Origin: Streptomyces sp. NBS 14/10
GTDB lineage: Bacteria; Actinomycetota; Actinomycetes; Streptomycetales; Streptomycetaceae
Direction: 5' to 3'
Length of the DNA stretch: 64,000 bases
NCBI RefSeq assembly: GCF_002224125.1
Contig: NZ_NCSM01000004.1
Coordinates: forward strand, 302,130-366,129
The notes below the pieces were generated by a model, which made no database searches, was not told the DNA's origin, and saw only the letters and a program-made list of their open reading frames with translations. Position 1 is the stretch's first letter. Every line of letters begins with the position of its first letter. Shown here piece after piece: positions 50,431 to 61,180 of the stretch. The translations under genes were made by a program, and so were the position numbers.

Positions 50431-51489
50431 ATGCCTCTGACCCGGCTCGGCCTCGTCGTTCACCAGGGTCGTCCGGTCGCCGTCGCGGCGGCGCGGACCG
50501 CGCGGGAGTGGTGTGCCGCGCACGGTGTCGTCTGCACCGACCTCGACGTATGGCAGGCGGGGGTGCCGCGGCGCGGCGGCCAGGAAGAGGCCGTGGCCGC
50601 GGGCCACCCGGGGGTGGTCATGACCTTCGGCGGCGACGGCACGTTTCTGCGCGGGGCGCGGATCGCCGCCAAGGACGGGGCGTCGGTGCTGGGGGTGAAC
50701 GTGGGCCGGGTCGGCTTCCTCACCGAGATCACCACCGACCAGGTGGAGGGCGCGCTGGACGCACTCCACCGGGACCAGACGGTCATCGAGGAGCGGATGG
50801 TGCTCACCCTCCGGGCGTCGCGCCCGCTGGATACGCCCACCGGCCTGGAGGAGCCGCTGTGCTACGGGCGCGGCCCCGCGCTGCCCGCGCCGGCCGTGCG
50901 CCCCGGCGCCACGGACAAGGCAAGCTGGGGGATTCCCCTGGACGTCACCGCGGTCAACGACGTCGTCTTCGAAAAGCTCGCCCGGAACCGGCAGGTGAAT
51001 CTGGCCGTGTATCTGGCCGAGCAGCTGCTGGCCTGCTACTCGGCCGACGCCCTCATCGTCGCGACCCCCACCGGCTCCACCGCCTACAGCTTCGCCGCCG
51101 GGGGACCCGTGCTGGCCCCCGAGGCCGATGCGATCGTCTTCACCCCCGTCGCCCCGCATATGGCCTTCGACCGCACCGTGATCGCCGACGCCGACGAGAT
51201 CGTCGCGGTCCGCGTACTGCCCCACTCCGGACGCGTCGCCGTCAGCATCGACGGGGAGCTGCGCGGGGTGCTGGAGCCGGGGGACTGGATGGCGGCCTAC
51301 CGGGCCCCGTACTGCCTGCGCCTGGCGCGGCTGACCCCCCTGCAGTTCTACCGGCGCCTGCGCGGCCGCTTCCAGCTGGCCGACGCCCCGGCGGCCGCCA
51401 TCGACCAGGCCCCGCCCATCTACCGGCCCACCACCCCGCCGCCCGAGGACCTGGCCCATCTGCACCGACCCTGGCCGATTGCGGGGTGA
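50431..51489 (+). CDS. nadK: NAD kinase-family protein
   Basis: ATP-NAD kinase family (352 residues), phosphorylating NAD to NADP. The signature GGDGT is at 67-71 (VVMTFGGDGTFLRGAR), the nucleotide loop is ATPTGSTAYSFAAGGPV, and NVGRVGFLTEI is also conserved. An insertion (about residues 131-165, rich in Pro and Ala) separates the two halves, and a Pro-rich tail extends the C-terminus, so the protein is longer than typical NadK. It may be a second, specialised copy rather than the housekeeping enzyme. TACCGT (50418-50423) ends seven bases before ATG 50431, indicating a leaderless mRNA. Confidence 0.85.
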   Translation: MPLTRLGLVVHQGRPVAVAAARTAREWCAAHGVVCTDLDVWQAGVPRRGGQEEAVAAGHPGVVMTFGGDGTFLRGARIAAKDGASVLGVNVGRVGFLTEITTDQVEGALDALHRDQTVIEERMVLTLRASRPLDTPTGLEEPLCYGRGPALPAPAVRPGATDKASWGIPLDVTAVNDVVFEKLARNRQVNLAVYLAEQLLACYSADALIVATPTGSTAYSFAAGGPVLAPEADAIVFTPVAPHMAFDRTVIADADEIVAVRVLPHSGRVAVSIDGELRGVLEPGDWMAAYRAPYCLRLARLTPLQFYRRLRGRFQLADAPAAAIDQAPPIYRPTTPPPEDLAHLHRPWPIAG

Positions 51490-51582
51490 TTTACCCTGTT
51501 ATAGGAATATTGGCCGCGATGGGGGCGTAGGCCGCCGGGTACGCGGCCGTGCGGCGGAGCCGCGACGGCAGGGAGGCCTGAC

Positions 51583-53430
<1,848 letters not shown>

Positions 53431-53436
<6 letters not shown>

Positions 53437-53461
53437 TCCCGCCGCTCCGTAAAGATCAGCC
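53431..53461. terminator. bidirectional terminator overlapping two stop codons
   Basis: Perfect 8-bp stem GGCTGATC (53431-53438) / GATCAGCC (53454-53461) with a 15-base loop containing TAAA. The stop codons of the GH15 gene and of the convergent small gene both lie inside the arms. Confidence 0.6.
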
Positions 53462-53749
53462 GATCCAGACCACGACCGGAATCCGTATCGCCCGGACGTC
53501 GTGGTGGACGCTGTACTCGATGATCACGGGCTCGCCCGCGACCTGGATGCTGAAGCGCGTGTCGCGGTCGTCCATCGGGTCGCCGGGGGGCTGCTTGCCC
53601 TTGTCCACCGCACCGCCTGCTTCGAGCGCGAGAGCGGCGATGTAGTTGGCGACCTTCTTGGCCAGATCCGCAGGCATCGCCACGATGGCCTCGGCCGGGG
53701 TCTCTTCGATATACGCGGCCCAGCCCGGCCGGGGACGCTCATGGTTCAC
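53456..53749 (-). CDS. small protein, candidate toxin of a coupled pair
   Basis: 97-residue protein. Helical N-terminus (ETPAEAIVAMPADLAKKVANYIAALALEAG) followed by strands RFSIQVAGEPVIIEYSVHH and RAIRIPVVVWIG. The layout, helices then a beta-sheet ending in a short hydrophobic strand, resembles RelE/ParE-fold proteins, but no catalytic residues can be assigned and I do not recognise a named family. GTG 53749 overlaps the upstream TGA (GTGA), with GGGAG before it. Partner of the 94-residue gene upstream. Confidence 0.6.
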   Translation of the reverse strand: MNHERPRPGWAAYIEETPAEAIVAMPADLAKKVANYIAALALEAGGAVDKGKQPPGDPMDDRDTRFSIQVAGEPVIIEYSVHHDVRAIRIPVVVWIG

Positions 53750-54030
53750 CCGCCCGCTCCCTCGAGCCGGGTCATGAGGTCGTCGATGCCGACCAGGTTC
53801 CGCCCGGCGGCGGCGTTCGCCCGGCTGCGCTCCGCCAACGGCGCCCTGGCCAGCATCGCGATCTTCCACCACGAGCGCATCACCGCGGGAACGACGGACT
53901 CCTCGGCGGCCAGGACCTCCCCGTAGAAGCGGGCGCGCTGCTCACCGCTCAAGGCCTCACCGATGGCGTTGATGGTGTGCGGGATGGCGGTGACCTTGCG
54001 GTCGACGGAGTGGTCGGGCTGTGCGCTCAT
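53746..54030 (-). CDS. small helical protein, candidate antitoxin of a coupled pair
   Basis: 94 residues, mostly predicted helix: HTINAIGEALSGEQRARFYGEVLAA, then VPAVMRSWWKIAMLARAP and a Leu/Asp-rich end (NLVGIDDLMTRLEGAGG). No helix-turn-helix is obvious. ATG 54030 has a strong GAGGAGG. Its stop overlaps the next start, so the two are made together. Size, order and coupling match type II toxin-antitoxin operons, the only basis for that suggestion; no family is recognised. Confidence 0.6.
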   Translation of the reverse strand: MSAQPDHSVDRKVTAIPHTINAIGEALSGEQRARFYGEVLAAEESVVPAVMRSWWKIAMLARAPLAERSRANAAAGRNLVGIDDLMTRLEGAGG

Positions 54031-54144
54031 GCGCACCTCCTCGCGGTCGGGGCCAGGGCCTGCCGATGACAGTACCCGCGGGCACGCCGTTCGTGAGCCG
54101 TTGCCCGGACGCCGTTTCCGCGTGATCGGCCGTGTGGTCGGCCG

Positions 54145-55032
54145 TCAGTAGACGGTGAGGCCGTAGGCGCTCAGCACCTCCTGGATGGGCTGGTAGTAGG
54201 TGGTGCCGCCGGTGGCGCAGTCCCCGGTGCCGCCGGAGAGAATGCCGATGATCTTGTCGCCCGCGTAGAGCGGACCGCCGCTGTCACCCGGCTCGGCGCA
54301 GATATTGGTCTGGATCAGCCCGTAGACGATCTCGCCGTTGCCGTAGTTGATGGTGGCGCCCCGCCCGGTGACCCGGCCGCAGTGGACACCGGTCGTGGCC
54401 CCCCGGCGGCAGACCTCCTGGCCGACATAGGCGGCGGCGGTTCCCGTGACGTCGACGGTGCCGACCGTACCGGGGTGCGGGACGGCCGCGTTGGCGTATC
54501 GGACGACGCCGTAGTCGTCACCCGGGAAGCTGGTGCCCGTCGTCGGGCCGACCGCGGTGGTCAGATCGGCGCCGGTGTACCACGTCGGCAGGCCGTCGGT
54601 GCAGTGGCCGGCGGTGATGAAGTAGTACGTGGTGCCGCTTTGCACATTGACCCCGACGGAACAGCGCCAGCCCGCTGAGGCGTATGCGCCGTCGCCGCCC
54701 GAGAGGAGGGTCCGCAGCGGTCCGCCGAGCCGTTCGACGGTCACGGCGCCGCCGGAGCGCGCGGCGATACGGTCGAGCCTGGCCAGCTCGTCACCCCCGG
54801 CCGTGGAGCCGACGGACACGCGCAGCGTCCCGGTGCGTTCATCCACGGTCCACGCGGTCCCCGGGACGTTCAGCGACTCGATGGCCGAGGCCGCCTCGGA
54901 TACGGAGGCGGGGGACACCTCGGCGGCAGCGGCCGCACTCGTACCGGCTGTCGCGAGGGCAGCCGCGGTGAACAAGCTCGATACCGCGGCCATCAGCCGG
55001 GATCTTCTCCAGGTACGGCGCGCCGTCTTCAC
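54145..55032 (-). CDS. secreted trypsin-like serine protease (streptogrisin type)
   Basis: Secreted S1-family protease of the alpha-lytic/streptogrisin group (295 residues as a precursor). A signal peptide (about 1-37, with RR near the start and an Ala-rich end) is followed by a short pro-region (38-110). The mature enzyme probably begins at [15 protein letters not shown], like the ISGG starts of streptogrisins. The catalytic triad is visible: His143 (TAGHC), Asp172 or 173 (GDDYGVVRY) and Ser251 (GDSGGP), with paired cysteines. GTG 55032 is fixed by AAGGAGG seven bases upstream. It stands alone; specificity is not readable. Confidence 0.93.
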   Translation of the reverse strand: MKTARRTWRRSRLMAAVSSLFTAAALATAGTSAAAAAEVSPASVSEAASAIESLNVPGTAWTVDERTGTLRVSVGSTAGGDELARLDRIAARSGGAVTVERLGGPLRTLLSGGDGAYASAGWRCSVGVNVQSGTTYYFITAGHCTDGLPTWYTGADLTTAVGPTTGTSFPGDDYGVVRYANAAVPHPGTVGTVDVTGTAAAYVGQEVCRRGATTGVHCGRVTGRGATINYGNGEIVYGLIQTNICAEPGDSGGPLYAGDKIIGILSGGTGDCATGGTTYYQPIQEVLSAYGLTVY

Positions 55033-55144
55033 CCGAACCTCCTTGAGAGGACTGTCGGTCAGGCTTGGATTGTGCCCTCGGTCCGGCCGCCGCGTAACCC
55101 AACTGCCCAGTCGTTCAAGGGGAAAAGGGGCAAGGGGCGGCGCG

Positions 55145-57361
55145 CTACGAGGCGACGGTGGCCGGGGCCGAGTGGCGGGGCAGCCGCCACGTCAGCGCGT
55201 GTGCGCCGGCGCCGCCGTCCACCCGCTGGACGGCGGGATCGGTGAGGTCGAGGCGGTAATGGTCCGGTCGGCCCGCCTGGCTCCAGCGGACGTGGACGCT
55301 CTCCACCTCGGCCCAGATGTTCCGGGGGCCGATGCGTTCGACGACGCAGGAGCCGCCGTCGGAGCGGACGATGGCGCACGACTCCTCGGCCGGGGCGTAC
55401 AGGGACAGCCGCTCGGCGCCGGCGACCCGTACCAGACCGGGCAGTAGATGGCCGACCGCCAGCCAGAACCCGGCCTCCTCGGGTGGGGCGAGGCGGCTCG
55501 GCCGGACGGTGACCGGACCGTCGGGCATCCGGTCGGGCGCGGTGACCAGGTCCACGCCCAGGCCCGGCCGGTGCCCCGAGGCGACCGGCCGCAGCACGGC
55601 GTCCAGCGCGTCGCCGGTACGGCGGACCATCGCCTGGGCGGGCCAGCCGACCGCGCCGGTCGTGATCGGCGCCAACAGCCGCCCGCCGTCGGCCAGCTGC
55701 TCCAGCAGGGCGGGCGGCAGGCCGCGGACCGCGAACGACAGCAGGACCGCGTCGAAGCGCTCGCCGGGGCGGCCGGCCAGGCCGTCACCCCGTACGATCC
55801 GGGGCCGGTGCCCGAGGCGGGCCAGGCGCTCGCGGGCGGCCTCGGCCAGATGCGGGTCGGCCTCGATGGTGGTGACCGCGGTGTCCCCGAGGATTTCGCA
55901 CAGCGCGGCCGTCACGAGGCCGGGGCCGGTGCCCGACTCCAGCACCCGGTCCCCGGCCGTCAGGCCCAGCGCCCGCAGCCCCTCGACCGCGGTGGTCATG
56001 CCGGTGGACATCCCGGTGAACCCGCCGCCGGTGACGATCTGCCCGCGCTCAGCGGCGTCAAGTGGCTCACCGCGGTGCTGTATCAGCACCGAGTCCCCGT
56101 CGTGGATCCAGGCCAGCCACTCGTCCCGGTCACGGGGGTCCGCGCCGTCCAGCAGCTGCCAGGCCCTCGGCTGCCCGGCGGCCGTGGGGCGGCGGATGTA
56201 GCAGCGGGGGAGCAGGACTTCACGCCGGACCGCGAGCAGGGCCCGCCGTAGGTCCGGGTCGGTCAGTACGCCGTCGGCCGCCAGCCGGTCGACCATCGCC
56301 GCCCGGGCCTGGGTTGCCCGCTCCCGTACGGTCAGCTCGGCCGGCGGGGCGGTCGGCTCGCCCCGCTCCAGGTGGATGACACCGCCCGTGGCGAGGGCGT
56401 CCAGACCGGCCGCCACCCGGGCCGCCAGCCGGGCGGGCAGCCGCCGCGCGGCCTCGTCGCGGCTCATCCAGTACGCGGCGCGGATCTCCCCGTCGGGGAA
56501 GGTCAGTTGTCCGGCCTGGGCCGGGGCGAGCGGTGGCGCGGCGAAGATCATGCAGGTCACGGCGCGGCCATGCCGGGCGGCAGCCGCCGACGAGGTGTCC
56601 ACCGCCAGCAGCCGCCCGACCGGAACCGTCAGCCCCAGCTCCTCCGCCAGCTCGCGCGCGGCGGCCTGCGCGGGCGACTCGTTGGCCTCGACCATGCCCC
56701 CTGGCAAGTCCAGATGGTCCTTGTAGCTCGGATCGAGCACCAGGACGCGCCCGGAGGTGTCGGTGACCAGCACGGTGGCCGCCATCATCGGCGCCGGCAG
56801 CAGTGCGTAGTAGTCGCGGCGGTGCGGCGGCGGACGGTGTCCGTCGCGCAGCACCGCGGTGTGCGAGCCGCGCTCGGCGGCGAGCGCGGCGGCCACGCGA
56901 CGGCGCAGCAGCGGTGGCAGCAGCTCCAGGGCCTCGCGCTCGGGGAGGAATCGGGCGCCGCGGATCTCACCGTCCTGGGGGACCAGGGCCGACGGGGTGT
57001 GATCGCCGGGCAGATGGCCGGCGTAGACGAAGGCCAGGACGGTGCGCCCGTACACGGTGGCGGGCACGCTGTCGACGGCCAGCAGCCGCCCGACTTCCAC
57101 GGTGAGCCCCAGCTCCTCGGCCAGCTCCCGGACGAGCGCGGAGGCCGGTTCCTCGTCCTCGGCCATGCCGCCGGGCAGATCCCAGCCGTCCTTGTAGACC
57201 GGGTCGACCAGCAGGATCCGCCCCTGGCCGTCGCGGATCAGCGCGTCGGCGGCCGCGGCCGGGGCCGGATGCCCGGCCAGATAGCGCGCGAGCTGAGGAT
57301 CCGGAGAGTCCACGAGCGGGGCCCGGCCATCGCGAGAGGGCGCTGAGGCGGGATCGGACAC
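55145..57361 (-). CDS. NUDIX-NUDIX-PCMT three-domain fusion
   Basis: 738-residue cytosolic protein joining two NUDIX hydrolase domains to a protein-isoaspartate-methyltransferase-like domain. Each NUDIX domain has a full box: residues 64-86 ([20 protein letters not shown] followed by LGL) and 221-243 ([20 protein letters not shown] followed by ELG), both preceded by KD.WDLP/KDHLDLP. The methyltransferase part (about 340-620) has the cofactor loop [13 protein letters not shown] (473-485) and [10 protein letters not shown], and resembles methyltransferases of RiPP maturation systems (FxLD, ATP-grasp-modified peptides) as much as repair PCMTs. A C-terminal beta-rich domain follows. GTG 57361 is fixed by AGGAGG seven bases upstream. 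No precursor peptide gene is adjacent. Substrates unknown. Confidence 0.85.
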   Translation of the reverse strand: MSDPASAPSRDGRAPLVDSPDPQLARYLAGHPAPAAAADALIRDGQGRILLVDPVYKDGWDLPGGMAEDEEPASALVRELAEELGLTVEVGRLLAVDSVPATVYGRTVLAFVYAGHLPGDHTPSALVPQDGEIRGARFLPEREALELLPPLLRRRVAAALAAERGSHTAVLRDGHRPPPHRRDYYALLPAPMMAATVLVTDTSGRVLVLDPSYKDHLDLPGGMVEANESPAQAAARELAEELGLTVPVGRLLAVDTSSAAAARHGRAVTCMIFAAPPLAPAQAGQLTFPDGEIRAAYWMSRDEAARRLPARLAARVAAGLDALATGGVIHLERGEPTAPPAELTVRERATQARAAMVDRLAADGVLTDPDLRRALLAVRREVLLPRCYIRRPTAAGQPRAWQLLDGADPRDRDEWLAWIHDGDSVLIQHRGEPLDAAERGQIVTGGGFTGMSTGMTTAVEGLRALGLTAGDRVLESGTGPGLVTAALCEILGDTAVTTIEADPHLAEAARERLARLGHRPRIVRGDGLAGRPGERFDAVLLSFAVRGLPPALLEQLADGGRLLAPITTGAVGWPAQAMVRRTGDALDAVLRPVASGHRPGLGVDLVTAPDRMPDGPVTVRPSRLAPPEEAGFWLAVGHLLPGLVRVAGAERLSLYAPAEESCAIVRSDGGSCVVERIGPRNIWAEVESVHVRWSQAGRPDHYRLDLTDPAVQRVDGGAGAHALTWRLPRHSAPATVAS

Positions 57362-57539
57362 GGACAACCTCCTGGATCTGGCCGAAGCGGCCCGCCCATT
57401 GTGGGATGAGTAAAAGGGCCGCGACAGGGCGCACGGGTGTGCGCCGACCGCCTCCTCGCCACCGTCCCGCGCGCATCTGGGGCGGTACGCCGTGGTGTGC
57501 CGTGGTGTGCCTGCCACCGGCCCCGGTAGCGTGGCGCGG

Positions 57540-58076
57540 ATGACGGTGGGCACCACGGCGACCCGGCTGGTCGTCCTGCGAGGCAACAGCGCCTCCGGTA
57601 AGTCGAGCGTCGCGGCCGGCCTCCGCGACGGGTTCGGCCGCGGCCTGGCCCTGGTCGGCCAGGACCATCTCCGCCGCGTCGTCCTGCGCGAACACGACCG
57701 TCCCGGGGCGGCCAACATCGGGCTGATCGACACCGTCGCCCGCTACGTCCTGGACGCGGGCTACCACGTCGTGGTCGAAGGCATCCTCTACGCCGACCAC
57801 TACGGCGAAATGCTCGCCCGGCTGCGCGCCGACCACCGCGGCCCGACGTACGGCTTCTACCTGGACGTACCGCTCGAGGAAACCCTGGCCCGCCACGCCA
57901 CCAAGCCCCAGGCGGAGGAGTACGGCGAGGCGGAGATGCGCTCCTGGTACCGGGAGCGCGACCTCCTGCCGGGCGGCATCGAGACGGTCATCGGCGGCCA
58001 CAGCACCCTCGCCGAGACCGTCGAACGCATCATGGTGGACACCGGCCTGGCGGGCCTTTCCGCGCCGGAGCGCTGA
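57540..58076 (+). CDS. P-loop small-molecule kinase (AAA/zeta-like)
   Basis: 178-residue P-loop protein with Walker A GNSASGKSS (15-23) and the following VALVGQDHLRRVVL-type strand (LALVGQDHLRR). HVVVEGILYADHY and a lid with KPQAEEYGEAEMRSWYRERDLL complete the core. It resembles chloramphenicol-phosphotransferase-like and zeta-toxin-like kinases; it probably phosphorylates a small molecule. TAGCGT (57527-57532) ends seven bases before ATG 57540, so the mRNA is probably leaderless. It diverges from the NUDIX-PCMT fusion across 178 bases, but a functional link is not shown. Confidence 0.8.
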   Translation: MTVGTTATRLVVLRGNSASGKSSVAAGLRDGFGRGLALVGQDHLRRVVLREHDRPGAANIGLIDTVARYVLDAGYHVVVEGILYADHYGEMLARLRADHRGPTYGFYLDVPLEETLARHATKPQAEEYGEAEMRSWYRERDLLPGGIETVIGGHSTLAETVERIMVDTGLAGLSAPER

Positions 58077-58104
58077 CCGTACTGGAGCGGCGACCGTACG
58101 ACTC

Positions 58105-58419
58105 TCAGTGCGCGAGCTTCAGCCCGGCCACGCAGCCGACGATGCCCAGGAGCAGCAGAAGTTTCAGCCAGCCGGCGGGCTCGCCGCCGAAGACCATGGC
58201 GTAGGTGGCGGTGAGTACCGCGCCGATGCCCACCCAGACCGCGTACCCGGTGCCCACATGCACGGTCCGCAGGGCGAAGGACAGGCCCGCCATGCTCAGC
58301 ACCAGACCGATACCGAAGACGACGGTCGGCAGTGGCCGGCTGAACCCTTCCGACTTGCTCAGCGCCGTGGCCCACACGGCTTCCAGCACCCCGGAGATCA
58401 CAAGAACGACCCAGGCCAT
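58105..58419 (-). CDS. sugE: SMR-family exporter, SugE/Gdx type
   Basis: Small multidrug resistance protein (104 residues, four membrane helices). The motifs LEAVWATALSKSEGFSRPLP and TVHVGTGYAVWVGIGAV match the SugE/Gdx branch, whose characterised members export guanidinium in exchange for protons. The conserved Glu13 in helix 1 and the Trp/Gly-rich helix 3 are present. ATG 58419. Its 237-base upstream region shared with the epoxide hydrolase has a strong hairpin (58568-58584), but no guanidine riboswitch motif was found. Confidence 0.9.
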   Translation of the reverse strand: MAWVVLVISGVLEAVWATALSKSEGFSRPLPTVVFGIGLVLSMAGLSFALRTVHVGTGYAVWVGIGAVLTATYAMVFGGEPAGWLKLLLLLGIVGCVAGLKLAH

Positions 58420-58567
58420 GACAGACACTCCCGGCGTCGTCTTGTCATGTCTGGGTACGGCGCACCTCGTCCAGGAGCCGGTCGGGCTCTGCCGGCCATT
58501 CTCGCACAGCGGCCCCGAAGCACCCGGTCCGCGAAGACACCGGGCAGGACCAGCGGTGTTCCCGGCA

Positions 58568-58584
58568 CCGGTTTGCCGAACCGG
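58568..58584. promoter_or_regulatory. hairpin in the sugE / epoxide hydrolase divergent region
   Basis: CCGGTT-N5-AACCGG (58568-58573 / 58579-58584), flanked by further GC-rich complementary runs (58555-58569). It could be an operator for either gene or part of a structured sugE leader. Confidence 0.4.
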
Positions 58585-58656
58585 CAACGGGACTCGCACC
58601 GATGCGGTACGCCACGCACCATCGCAGTACGAGTCGATCAGCAACCCGGAGGAGCC

Positions 58657-59631
58657 ATGTCGCAACCGGACGTCACACATCGCCTGGTCCCCACCCCCGC
58701 GGGCAGGATCCATCTGGTGGAGCAGGGGAGCGGACCGCTGGTCCTGCTGGTGCACGGCTTCCCCGAGTCCTGGTACTCATGGCGCCACCAACTGCCGGTG
58801 CTGGCCGCCGCCGGATACCGCGCGGTCGCCATCGACGTCCGCGGCTACGGGCGTTCCTCCAAGCCGGAGAGCGTGGCCTCCTACCGGATGCTCGACCTCA
58901 TCGAGGACAACACCGCCGTGGTGCACGCGCTCGGCGAGCAGACGGCCGTGATCGTCGGCCATGACTGGGGGTCGGGCATCGCCGCGAACTCCGCCCTGGT
59001 CAGGCCCGATGTCTTCCGCGCGGTCGGGCTGCTGAGCGTCCCCTACGCCCCGCGCGGCGGACCGCGGCCCAGCGAGATCTTCGCCCGGATGGGCGGGGAC
59101 GACGAGTTGTACGTCTCGTACTTCCAGGCCCCCGGTCGAGCCGAGGCCGAGATCGAGCCCGACGTACGCGGCTGGCTCGCCGGTCTCTACGCCGCCCTGT
59201 CCGGGGACACCATGCCCGCGCCCGGCTCCCCCGACCCACACTTCATCAGCCCCGGCGGGACGATGCGCGACAGGTTTCCCGAAGGCCGTCTGCCCGCCTG
59301 GCTCAGCGAGCACGACCTCGACAGCTACGCCGCCGAGTTCGAACGGACCGGTCTCACCGGCCCCCTGAACCGCTACCGCAACATGGACCGGGACTGGGAA
59401 GACCTCGCCGACTTCGACGGCGCCCCCCTCACCCAACCGTCGCTGTTCCTCGGCGGCGCCCTGGACGCCTCCACCACCTGGCTGGCCGACGCGATCAAGG
59501 CGTACCCCACCACCCTGCCCGGCCTGCGCTCCTGCCACATCCTCGACGGCTGCGGCCACTGGATCCAACAGGAACGCCATGAGGAGGTCAACCAGCACTT
59601 GACCGACTGGCTCGGCTCCCTCCCCGCCTGA
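58657..59631 (+). CDS. alpha/beta-hydrolase, soluble epoxide hydrolase type
   Basis: Epoxide hydrolase-like alpha/beta-hydrolase (324 residues), opening epoxides to diols. Oxyanion-hole HGFPESWYSWRHQL (33-46), nucleophile Asp103 in GHDWG, lid tyrosines in ELYVSYFQ and LNRYRNMDRDW, and catalytic His in GCGHWIQQERHEEV near the end are all visible. The two lid tyrosines and HGFPE separate it from dehalogenases. GGAGGAG precedes ATG 58657. It diverges from sugE. Confidence 0.92.
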   Translation: MSQPDVTHRLVPTPAGRIHLVEQGSGPLVLLVHGFPESWYSWRHQLPVLAAAGYRAVAIDVRGYGRSSKPESVASYRMLDLIEDNTAVVHALGEQTAVIVGHDWGSGIAANSALVRPDVFRAVGLLSVPYAPRGGPRPSEIFARMGGDDELYVSYFQAPGRAEAEIEPDVRGWLAGLYAALSGDTMPAPGSPDPHFISPGGTMRDRFPEGRLPAWLSEHDLDSYAAEFERTGLTGPLNRYRNMDRDWEDLADFDGAPLTQPSLFLGGALDASTTWLADAIKAYPTTLPGLRSCHILDGCGHWIQQERHEEVNQHLTDWLGSLPA

Positions 59632-59701
59632 ACACGGCGGACCGTTCGCAGCGCGCGTCAGCAGTGCGTCAGCGTCGTCCGGTTCGCCGTCAGTATCGCG
59701 T

Positions 59702-59724
59702 CGGGGACCCGTAAACGGTCCCCG
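59702..59724. terminator. terminator between convergent hydrolase and GNAT genes
   Basis: Perfect 8-bp stem CGGGGACC (59702-59709) / GGTCCCCG (59717-59724), loop CGTAAAC. Serves both convergent genes. Confidence 0.65.
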
Positions 59725-59732
59725 GCCGTCTG

Positions 59733-60293
59733 CTACTGGCGCCGCTGCCACTCCGCCCGGGTGAGCTCGTACTCGACTTCGCCGTGCTCCGAGCCCTCGA
59801 TCGCATCCGACCAGTCGCCGGTGAAGTTCCGGAGGAACGACAGCCCCGCCTTCTCCATCACACGCCGGGACCGCGTGTTCACCGCCATGGTGTTCGCCGT
59901 GACCCGCTCCACCCCGAAGTCGGTGAACCCTTTGTCGATCAGGGCCCGGGCTCCCTCCGTGGCATAGCCGCATCCCCAGGCCGCCTTGTTGAGCCGGTAG
60001 CCGAGTTCGACCACGGCGGGGCTGTCGTCGTCGAGCGGGCGGAACTCGAACCAGCCCAGGAAGGTGCCGGTGGCCTTCTCCTCCACGGCCCAGTAGCCAC
60101 GGGAGCCGAGGAACGGATAGTCGCGGAGGAGCTGGGGCAGGGCCCGCGTCTGGATCGACTCGCGGCTTCTCGGCCGACCGCCGTTGATGAACTGCATGAC
60201 GTCGGGGTCGTTGTCCAGCGCGAACAGGTGGTCGACGTCGGCCTCGGTGAACGCGCGGAGCGCGAGCCGGTCGGTCTCCAGGAAGTTGGGCAT
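59733..60293 (-). CDS. RimJ/RimL-type GNAT acetyltransferase
   Basis: N-acetyltransferase of the RimJ/RimL class (186 residues). ETDRLALRAFTEADVDHLFALDNDPDVMQF is the classic start; ELGYRLNKAAWGCGYATEGARALI is the acetyl-CoA loop; VERVTANTMAVNTRSRRVMEKAGLSFLR follows. ATG 60293 (MPNFLETD) is preferred over an upstream ATG because GAAGAT lies six bases before it as a likely -10 box. The target (protein or antibiotic amine) is unknown. Confidence 0.9.
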   Translation of the reverse strand: MPNFLETDRLALRAFTEADVDHLFALDNDPDVMQFINGGRPRSRESIQTRALPQLLRDYPFLGSRGYWAVEEKATGTFLGWFEFRPLDDDSPAVVELGYRLNKAAWGCGYATEGARALIDKGFTDFGVERVTANTMAVNTRSRRVMEKAGLSFLRNFTGDWSDAIEGSEHGEVEYELTRAEWQRRQ

Positions 60294-60335
60294 GGCGCGA
60301 TCTTCACCATCGGGGGGTCGGCGCGCCACCGAATA

Positions 60336-61025
60336 TCAGGGCGAGACCTTGAGGCTGACGTTGGCGATTCGGCCCGCCGTATCGAAGTCGATGTCGACCG
60401 AGTCGCCGCTGGGCAGATCGGCGGTGATGCGGTCACCGTCGGCCCGCTGGGCCATGCCGTGGTGGTCGAAGTACCCCGCCACGGCGTGGCGAGCCGAGTG
60501 GCCGATCAGGGACGCGCCGGTGAGCAGCGTCCGCGGCAGGGTGACGGGGTCCAGGGCGGCGCGGGGTATCTGCGGGTCGTCGGGCAGGAAGTAGACCTGC
60601 GTGCCGGGGCCGGCCGGCATGCCGATATAGCCGGGAGCGCGCACCACGCCCATCCCTGTGAAGGCCAGCATCTCGGCGGCGCGCCGGGGGTCGGCGAAGC
60701 CGGACAGGTCGAGGACTTCCTCGGTGAGCTCGGCGATCTGGTGCGCCCTGCCGTACCGCTCGACCCCCTCGGTCAGGGACACCACTTCGGTCCCGCGCAG
60801 TCCGGGGTTCGCCCAGCCCCACATCCAGGACTGCTCCTCCATGTCGAAGGTGCCCAGCACGGCGATCCGCATCTCCAGCTCACCCTGCTGATATGTGCAG
60901 GACGGCAGATCCGCGGTCCAGGGACCGTCGGGAACGAACGCGGTCAGGGTTTCCAGCTGTGCCGCGCCCCAGGCCGCGTGCCGCTCGGCTTCCAGCAGAA
61001 ACGCGTCACTGAATTCACTCACCAT
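60336..61025 (-). CDS. conserved protein, DUF6882-like
   Basis: 229-residue cytosolic protein without known function. The WMWGWANPGLRG motif and the flanking LGTFDMEEQSW are, as far as I recall, the hallmark of the DUF6882 family found mainly in actinobacteria. The C-terminal third (DRITADLPSGDSVDIDFDTAGRIANVSL) looks like a beta-sandwich end. TAGGCT (61038-61033, minus strand) ends seven bases before ATG 61025, pointing to a leaderless mRNA. Nothing in the neighbours suggests a role. Confidence 0.7.
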   Translation of the reverse strand: MVSEFSDAFLLEAERHAAWGAAQLETLTAFVPDGPWTADLPSCTYQQGELEMRIAVLGTFDMEEQSWMWGWANPGLRGTEVVSLTEGVERYGRAHQIAELTEEVLDLSGFADPRRAAEMLAFTGMGVVRAPGYIGMPAGPGTQVYFLPDDPQIPRAALDPVTLPRTLLTGASLIGHSARHAVAGYFDHHGMAQRADGDRITADLPSGDSVDIDFDTAGRIANVSLKVSP

Positions 61026-61180
61026 GATCGCAAGCCTATGAGACCGCCTGGCCCGGGCCGTGTCCGGGGGCGGCGGAGCCGGCCGGTCGTGCGTCGTCGT
61101 ACGGCGGGAGGGGTCCCGCGTCCGGTGGGTTAGAAATGCCGCACGGGAAATGCCCCTTTTGGAGACAGGAGGTCCCATTG

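Noticed and set aside
58540..58630. A tRNA-like segment (GGTGCGAGTCCCG)
   Set aside because: No complete cloverleaf, anticodon arm or acceptor pairing can be built around it.
58420..58656. Guanidine-I (ykkC) or mini-ykkC riboswitch before sugE
   Set aside because: I searched for the conserved CUAGGG, CUGGUC-GAGA and ACGR-loop hairpin pairs and found only partial, scattered matches.
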